The notes under the pieces: generated by a model
The model's input: only the letters and a program-made list of their open reading frames with translations
What the model was told of the DNA's origin: nothing
Database searches by the model: none
Translations under genes and position numbers: made by a program
In this document: positions 60,542 through 64,000 of the stretch, one piece after another
Layout: each line of letters starts with the position of its first letter
Numbering within the stretch: position 1 is the first letter of the stretch
Origin: Hymenobacter sp. BT559
Lineage (GTDB): Bacteria > Bacteroidota > Bacteroidia > Cytophagales > Hymenobacteraceae
NCBI RefSeq assembly: GCF_016427535.1
Contig: NZ_JAELXV010000002.1
Coordinates: forward strand, 930,001 to 994,000
DNA length: 64,000 nt
Reading direction: 5' to 3'

Positions 60542-61042
60542 ATGCGCCAATTGCTCAGTACTTGTTTTTGCCTGCTCACTCAGGTAGCACCCGGTCAATC
60601 AAGTAAACCTCTGCTGTTAAGTTCAAGCAATACTGCTCTATTTGAGCAGCTTACGGCGGGGCTAGAAGCCAGCCGCTTATACCAGCTTTACCGTGCCGAC
60701 CTCAAACTAAAACAAGTAAGACGAAACCGCCACGAGCCCGCGATAAAGGATTCTGTGCTGCTAGCTATAACCCCCACTGACCACCTAGAGTTGTTTAAAA
60801 ACCGCTACAATACGCTGCTGCTTGGCGCAACTTTCACCTCAACCAAAGTCAGTTTTGGTGGGCTGAAGATTGGTGTAACGAAAGAAGTTTTCTGCCGAAC
60901 CCTGCACCTTAGCCCAACTTATACTACGTATGCATTCACCGACGGCATGGAAAATTTCGTGCAACTCACGTGCACGTTTGCCAGTGGTAAGCTGAGGCGT
61001 GTTGAGTACAACTATTTGATCAACCCCGATTCAATAGATTAG
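60542..61042 (+). CDS. Uncharacterised exported protein
   Basis: 166 aa from ATG 60542; an upstream in-frame ATG at 60449 would overlap nadE and break the signal peptide. MRQLLSTCFCLLTQVAPGQ looks like a signal peptide. The mature part is beta-rich (FGGLKIGVTKEVFCRTLHL, FVQLTCTFASGKLRRVEYNYLI). No family recognised. Lower GC than its neighbours. Convergent with rnc at 5 bp, leaving no room for a terminator. Confidence 0.65.
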   Translation: MRQLLSTCFCLLTQVAPGQSSKPLLLSSSNTALFEQLTAGLEASRLYQLYRADLKLKQVRRNRHEPAIKDSVLLAITPTDHLELFKNRYNTLLLGATFTSTKVSFGGLKIGVTKEVFCRTLHLSPTYTTYAFTDGMENFVQLTCTFASGKLRRVEYNYLINPDSID

Positions 61043-61047
61043 CCTCG

Positions 61048-61782
61048 CTATACCCCTAGGGCCGCCAGTGCGCGTTCGGCGGCCAGTTGCTCAGCCTGCT
61101 TTTTATTAAGGCCCATGCCGGTAGCCACTACTTCCTCATTGAGCAGCACGGTGGCTGTAAACTCCATTACACCACCCGGCCGCGGCTCGCCACTGATTTC
61201 GTAGCGCACGTTTTTGCCGTTGCGTTGCGCCCATTCAATGAGCTTGCTCTTATGATTAGAGGTGGTCGTGGTGAGAGCCGTAACGTCCACAAATGGCTTG
61301 ATTAAGCCTTTAAGCACAAACTTACGGGCTGATTTATACCCTAGGTCTAGGTACACGGCGCCAACCAAAGCTTCGAGCGCGTTGCCGTTTACCGAGCGCG
61401 AGCGAGCGGCCCGCGTCTGGGTGCTATCGAGCTGCACCAGCTTGTCGAGACCCAGCTTTAAGGCAATGGCGTTCAGGCTCTCGCGGTTGACAATGCGCGA
61501 GCGGGTTTCGGTCAGAAAGCCTTCCTGCTCGTAGGGGAATTTGCGAAACAAGTACTCGGCCACCACCGTGCCCAGCACCGCATCGCCCAAAAACTCCAAC
61601 CGCTCATTGCTTTGGTGGCGGCCCGCACCGGGCTCGGCTCGCACCACCGACGAGTGCGTAAATGCTAGCTGGTATAGCCGCGCATTTTGCGGGTCTTGGC
61701 CAATAACCGTGGCCACGGCCTGCCGAAACTGCTTGTCGCTGCCCAGCAGCCGCCGAAACAGGCCGAAAAGAGGAAGTGCCAT
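61048..61782 (-). CDS. rnc: Ribonuclease III
   Basis: 244 aa from ATG 61782 (MALPLFGLF). The frame is open to 61839, but that part is made of an intergenic repeat. Signature SNERLEFLGDAVLGTVVAEYLF near 60-80, second acidic site NALEALVGAVYLD, and a C-terminal dsRNA-binding domain (MGLNKKQAEQLAAERALAAL). Cuts double-stranded RNA, including rRNA precursors. Clustered with fabF and acpP, as often seen in bacteria. Confidence 0.95.
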   Translation of the reverse strand: MALPLFGLFRRLLGSDKQFRQAVATVIGQDPQNARLYQLAFTHSSVVRAEPGAGRHQSNERLEFLGDAVLGTVVAEYLFRKFPYEQEGFLTETRSRIVNRESLNAIALKLGLDKLVQLDSTQTRAARSRSVNGNALEALVGAVYLDLGYKSARKFVLKGLIKPFVDVTALTTTTSNHKSKLIEWAQRNGKNVRYEISGEPRPGGVMEFTATVLLNEEVVATGMGLNKKQAEQLAAERALAALGV

Positions 61783-61835
61783 GACCGCAGATTCAAACGG
61801 ATTTGTAGGATGGAACGGATACGCCCGCTGCGCTA
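61783..61835 (-). repeat. CGTATCCGTT...AATCTGCGGTC repeat abutting the rnc start
   Basis: On the minus strand GCGCAGCGGGCGTATCCGTT, CATCCTACAAATCCGTTTG, AATCTGCGGTC, ending directly at the rnc ATG. Nearly identical to 62018-62071 in opposite orientation. Confidence 0.85.
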
Positions 61836-61984
61836 GCAAGCTGGGTTGACTGTGCTAACAGGCTGGTTGGGACATGTGAGCTAGTCATTTGCAGTGAATA
61901 TTGTGCGACAACTGCAGTATCGCAGTAAATAACTCGGTTTTTGGTAGGCAGTAGTCAAGCGATTGAAACTACTGAAAACGGTAA

Positions 61985-62071
61985 ATACGCCCGGCTGCAC
62001 TACGCTGGCTTAGCCAGTCTGCGCAGCGGGCGTATCCGTTTCATCCTACAAATCCGTTTGAATCTGCGGTC
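61985..62071 (+). repeat. Same repeat with an upstream hairpin, abutting the fabF stop
   Basis: AATACGCCCGGCTGC pairs with GCAGCGGGCGTATT-like sequence around a CTGGCTTAGCCAG stem-loop; it continues into CATCCTACAAATCCGTTTG and AATCTGCGGTC, the last C being part of the fabF stop codon. Confidence 0.85.
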
Positions 62072-63327
62072 TACTCGGCCAAGCGGCGGAATACAACCGT
62101 CGTGTTGTGGCCGCCAAACCCGAAGGTGTTGCTCACGGCCACGTTTACTTCGCGCGCCTGCGCCACATTGGGCGTGAAATTCAGCGCTTGGTTGATTTCC
62201 GGGTCGGGCGTGTGCAGATTTATAGTAGGGGGCACCAGGCCGTGCTGAATGGCCATGATAGAAGCCACCGCCTCGATGCCGCCCGCGCCACCTAGCAGGT
62301 GGCCGGTCATGCTCTTGGTAGAGGAGATATTGAGCTTGGGCGCATGCTCTCCAAAAACGGTTTCAATGGCTTTAATCTCAGCGCCATCACCTAGGGGCGT
62401 GCTTGTGCCGTGGGTGTTGATGTAGTCAACCTCCTCGGGGCGAATACCCGCATCGCGTAGCGCATTTTGCATTACCAAAACCACGCCCGAGCCGCTAGGG
62501 TCGGGAGCCGTGATGTGGTACGCATCCGACGACATGCCACCGCCAATGAGCTCGGCGTAAATCTTAGCGCCGCGTGCCTTGGCGTGCTCATACTCTTCGA
62601 GCACCAGCGCGCCCGAGCCTTCGCCCAGCACAAAGCCATCGCGCTCCTTGTCATAAGGGCGCGACGCCGACGCCGGGTCATCGTTGCGCTCGCTCATGGC
62701 TTTTAGTGCATTAAAGCCGCCCACACCCGATTCAGTAATGGCCGCTTCAGAACCACCCGTCACGATAACGTCGGCCAGACCCAAGCGCAGGTTATTAAAG
62801 GCAGCGATAATGGCGTCGTTCGACGAGGCGCAGGCCGAAGTCGTCACGTAGTTGGGCCCGCGGAAGCCATTTTTAATGGAAATATTGCCCGACGATGAGT
62901 CGGCAATCATGCGCGGGATGAAGAAAGGCGAGTAGCGGGGGGTGCCGTCGCCGCGCTCAAACTGGAAGCACTCTTCTTGCAGCGATTTTAGCCCGCCGAT
63001 GCCCGAGCCCCAAATAACGCCTACCCGGTCTTTATCAACGTTGCCCGTCAGCAGGCCCGCGTCGGCGATAGCCTCGTCGGAAGCGATGACGGCGAACTGC
63101 GTAAACAAGTCCATTTTGGGGCCTTGCTTGCGCTCGAAATAATCGAGGGGGTTATAATTCTTTACCTCGCAGGCAAAGCGCGTTTTGAATTTGGTGGCGT
63201 CGAAGCGCGTAATGGGGGCAGCCCCACTGACGCCATTTTTTAGCCCTTCCCAGTAGGCAGGCGCAGTGCTGCCCAGGGGAGTAATGGCCCCGATGCCGGT
63301 TACAACGACGCGACGAATTGACGACAT
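62071..63327 (-). CDS. fabF: 3-oxoacyl-ACP synthase II
   Basis: 418 aa. Catalytic Cys in TTSACASSNDAI, His in NTHGTSTPLGD, Lys in STKSMTGHLLGGAGG and the second His in the same segment; GFGGHNTTVVFRR at the end. Condenses malonyl-ACP with acyl-ACP in fatty-acid elongation. 210 bp downstream of acpP with a terminator-like hairpin between them. Confidence 0.96.
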   Translation of the reverse strand: MSSIRRVVVTGIGAITPLGSTAPAYWEGLKNGVSGAAPITRFDATKFKTRFACEVKNYNPLDYFERKQGPKMDLFTQFAVIASDEAIADAGLLTGNVDKDRVGVIWGSGIGGLKSLQEECFQFERGDGTPRYSPFFIPRMIADSSSGNISIKNGFRGPNYVTTSACASSNDAIIAAFNNLRLGLADVIVTGGSEAAITESGVGGFNALKAMSERNDDPASASRPYDKERDGFVLGEGSGALVLEEYEHAKARGAKIYAELIGGGMSSDAYHITAPDPSGSGVVLVMQNALRDAGIRPEEVDYINTHGTSTPLGDGAEIKAIETVFGEHAPKLNISSTKSMTGHLLGGAGGIEAVASIMAIQHGLVPPTINLHTPDPEINQALNFTPNVAQAREVNVAVSNTFGFGGHNTTVVFRRLAE

Positions 63328-63363
63328 AAAGCAGACGCCGGTGGGCGGCGTATTTTATTATTA

Positions 63364-63446
63364 AGTGGCTAATGGCTACTAGTAGTTGACTACTAGCTTC
63401 TTGTAAATCGAGCAAGCTAGCAGCCAAAAGCTAGTGGCTAATAGCT
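63364..63446. repeat. Direct repeats in the fabF-acpP gap
   Basis: AGTGGCTAATGGCT (63364-63377) and AGTGGCTAATAGCT (63433-63446) are near-identical direct repeats; CTACTAG motifs lie between them. Confidence 0.55.
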
Positions 63447-63463
63447 ATTCTGATAAACAGCAA

Positions 63464-63490
63464 AACCGGCCGGCGGCGTGCCGGCCGGTT
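63464..63490 (-). terminator. Terminator after acpP
   Basis: 11-bp perfect stem AACCGGCCGGC / GCCGGCCGGTT, loop GGCGT; on the minus strand it is followed by TTTTGCTGTTT. It may attenuate rather than block read-through into fabF. Confidence 0.75.
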
Positions 63491-63537
63491 CAGGCAATTT
63501 CTTAGACAATACGCTCTGACGAGCGCAGGGTAGAAAC

Positions 63538-63774
63538 TTACTTAGCGTGCTCTTCGAGGTAGCTAACGGCTTGACCCACAGTCTGAATGTTCTCAGCCTG
63601 GTCGTCGGGAATGCTAACGTTGAATTCTTTCTCGAACTCCATGATTAGCTCCACGGTGTCGAGCGAATCGGCACCTAGGTCGTTGGTGAAGCTGGCTTCC
63701 GGAGTTACTTCCGAGGCTTCAACGCCCAGCTTGTCGATAATGATGGCTTTTACTTTTTCGGCGATTTCAGACAT
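63538..63774 (-). CDS. acpP: Acyl carrier protein
   Basis: 78 aa, acidic. Phosphopantetheine site Ser37 in [12 protein letters not shown]. Carries acyl chains for FabF and other fatty-acid and lipid enzymes. The Leu-Gly of this motif is written CTA GGT inside a CCTAGG palindrome although the gene should be highly expressed. A near-consensus TTACTTTG box lies at 63813-63806. Confidence 0.97.
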   Translation of the reverse strand: MSEIAEKVKAIIIDKLGVEASEVTPEASFTNDLGADSLDTVELIMEFEKEFNVSIPDDQAENIQTVGQAVSYLEEHAK

Positions 63775-63892
63775 TGCAGTCGTGGGTTAAGAGGAAACTT
63801 GCCTGCAAAGTAACGTCACTTTTTTTATCCGTCCTGCGAATCGGCTTTTTGCGGCACGTACAAGATTTTGGCCCCTGCCTTTTCGAGGGCCC

Positions 63893-63921
63893 TTGCCGGG
63901 CCGGCAAAATCCGTAGCTTTG
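63893..63921 (+). promoter_or_regulatory. Promoter of the right-edge gene
   Basis: TTG (63893-63895), 18 bp spacer, TAGCTTTG (63914-63921); ATG 29 nt downstream. Confidence 0.6.
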
Positions 63922-63950
63922 CAGCTTGCCGCCGCCTACCGCTGCCCCTG

Positions 63951-64000
63951 ATGACCCTGACCCTGGACGCTGAGTATGACTGCGATTTTGCGCTTTTTGG
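63951..64000 (+). CDS. Start of an IPExxxVDY-type protein (partial, cut by window end)
   Basis: ATG at 63951 gives MTLTLDAEYDCDFALFG before the window ends. A beta-strand followed by an acidic Y/F-rich stretch (EYDCDFALFG) is the usual opening of IPExxxVDY family proteins of Bacteroidota, which are often encoded near rnc, fabF and acpP. With only 16 residues this is a weak call. Confidence 0.45.
   Translation, partial: MTLTLDAEYDCDFALF

Noticed and set aside
61783..61839. N-terminal extension of RNase III
   Set aside because: The added 19 codons are made of an intergenic repeat found elsewhere; MALPLF at 61782 gives the usual N-terminus.

Overview
The window looks like a chromosomal segment of a GC-rich Bacteroidota, most likely Hymenobacter or a close relative in the Cytophagales. 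This rests on family content (SusC/SusD pair, PorZ, DUF3857 proteins, a short NuoG-type subunit, an IPExxxVDY-type start at the right edge), on Bacteroidota-type -7 boxes (TAnnTTTG) in front of many genes, and on very frequent CCTAGG palindromes. The genus is an inference; no rRNA is present. I see no phage, insertion sequence or CRISPR array. The segment is mostly core genome, with small intergenic repeat elements as the accessory layer.

Layout. 1-76: 3' end of a tRNA (probably Ala) and its terminator. 96-5172: a Fur-family regulator, then a glycolipid-type cassette: GT39 transferase and flippase-like membrane protein on +, YdjC-fold deacetylase and polyprenyl-phosphate GT2 on -. 5342-13864: PBP2 and RodA, separated by an inverted SusC/SusD pair. 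14079-18579: intradiol-dioxygenase-like lipoprotein, two small genes, a Pro/Ala-rich unknown, a 2Fe-2S ferredoxin and thymidine kinase. 18693-30485: PorZ, RecO, two FKBP isomerases, NrnA, Ndk, a nucleoside MFS transporter, superoxide dismutase, TadA and secreted small proteins. 30701-32464: AspRS. 32539-41116: complex I operon nuoA to nuoJ on -, broken up by palindromic repeats and lacking nuoKLMN. 41213-45390: DUF4136 lipoprotein, ABC exporter, MFS exporter. 45492-51675: three tandem DUF3857/transglutaminase-like proteins. 51739-54776: a coupled pair of outer-membrane proteins, one with a helix-hairpin-helix domain. 54980-60474: YidD, a lipoprotein, Lgt, an ECF sigma factor with a small membrane partner, NAD synthetase. 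60542-64000: an unknown secreted protein, RNase III, FabF, ACP and the first codons of an IPExxxVDY-type protein.

How the genes work together. Several sets serve the envelope: PBP2/RodA (side-wall peptidoglycan), Lgt (lipoproteins), YidD (membrane insertion), PorZ (type IX secretion), SusCD (nutrient uptake) and the left-hand cassette, which matches in family composition the FlmF2/NaxD/FlmK route for adding a hexosamine to lipid A. The main items for follow-up are that cassette, the CCTAGG over-representation (HIP1-like), two families of intergenic palindromes, the truncated nuo operon, the catalytically altered DUF3857 paralogues, and the exported helix-hairpin-helix barrel protein.
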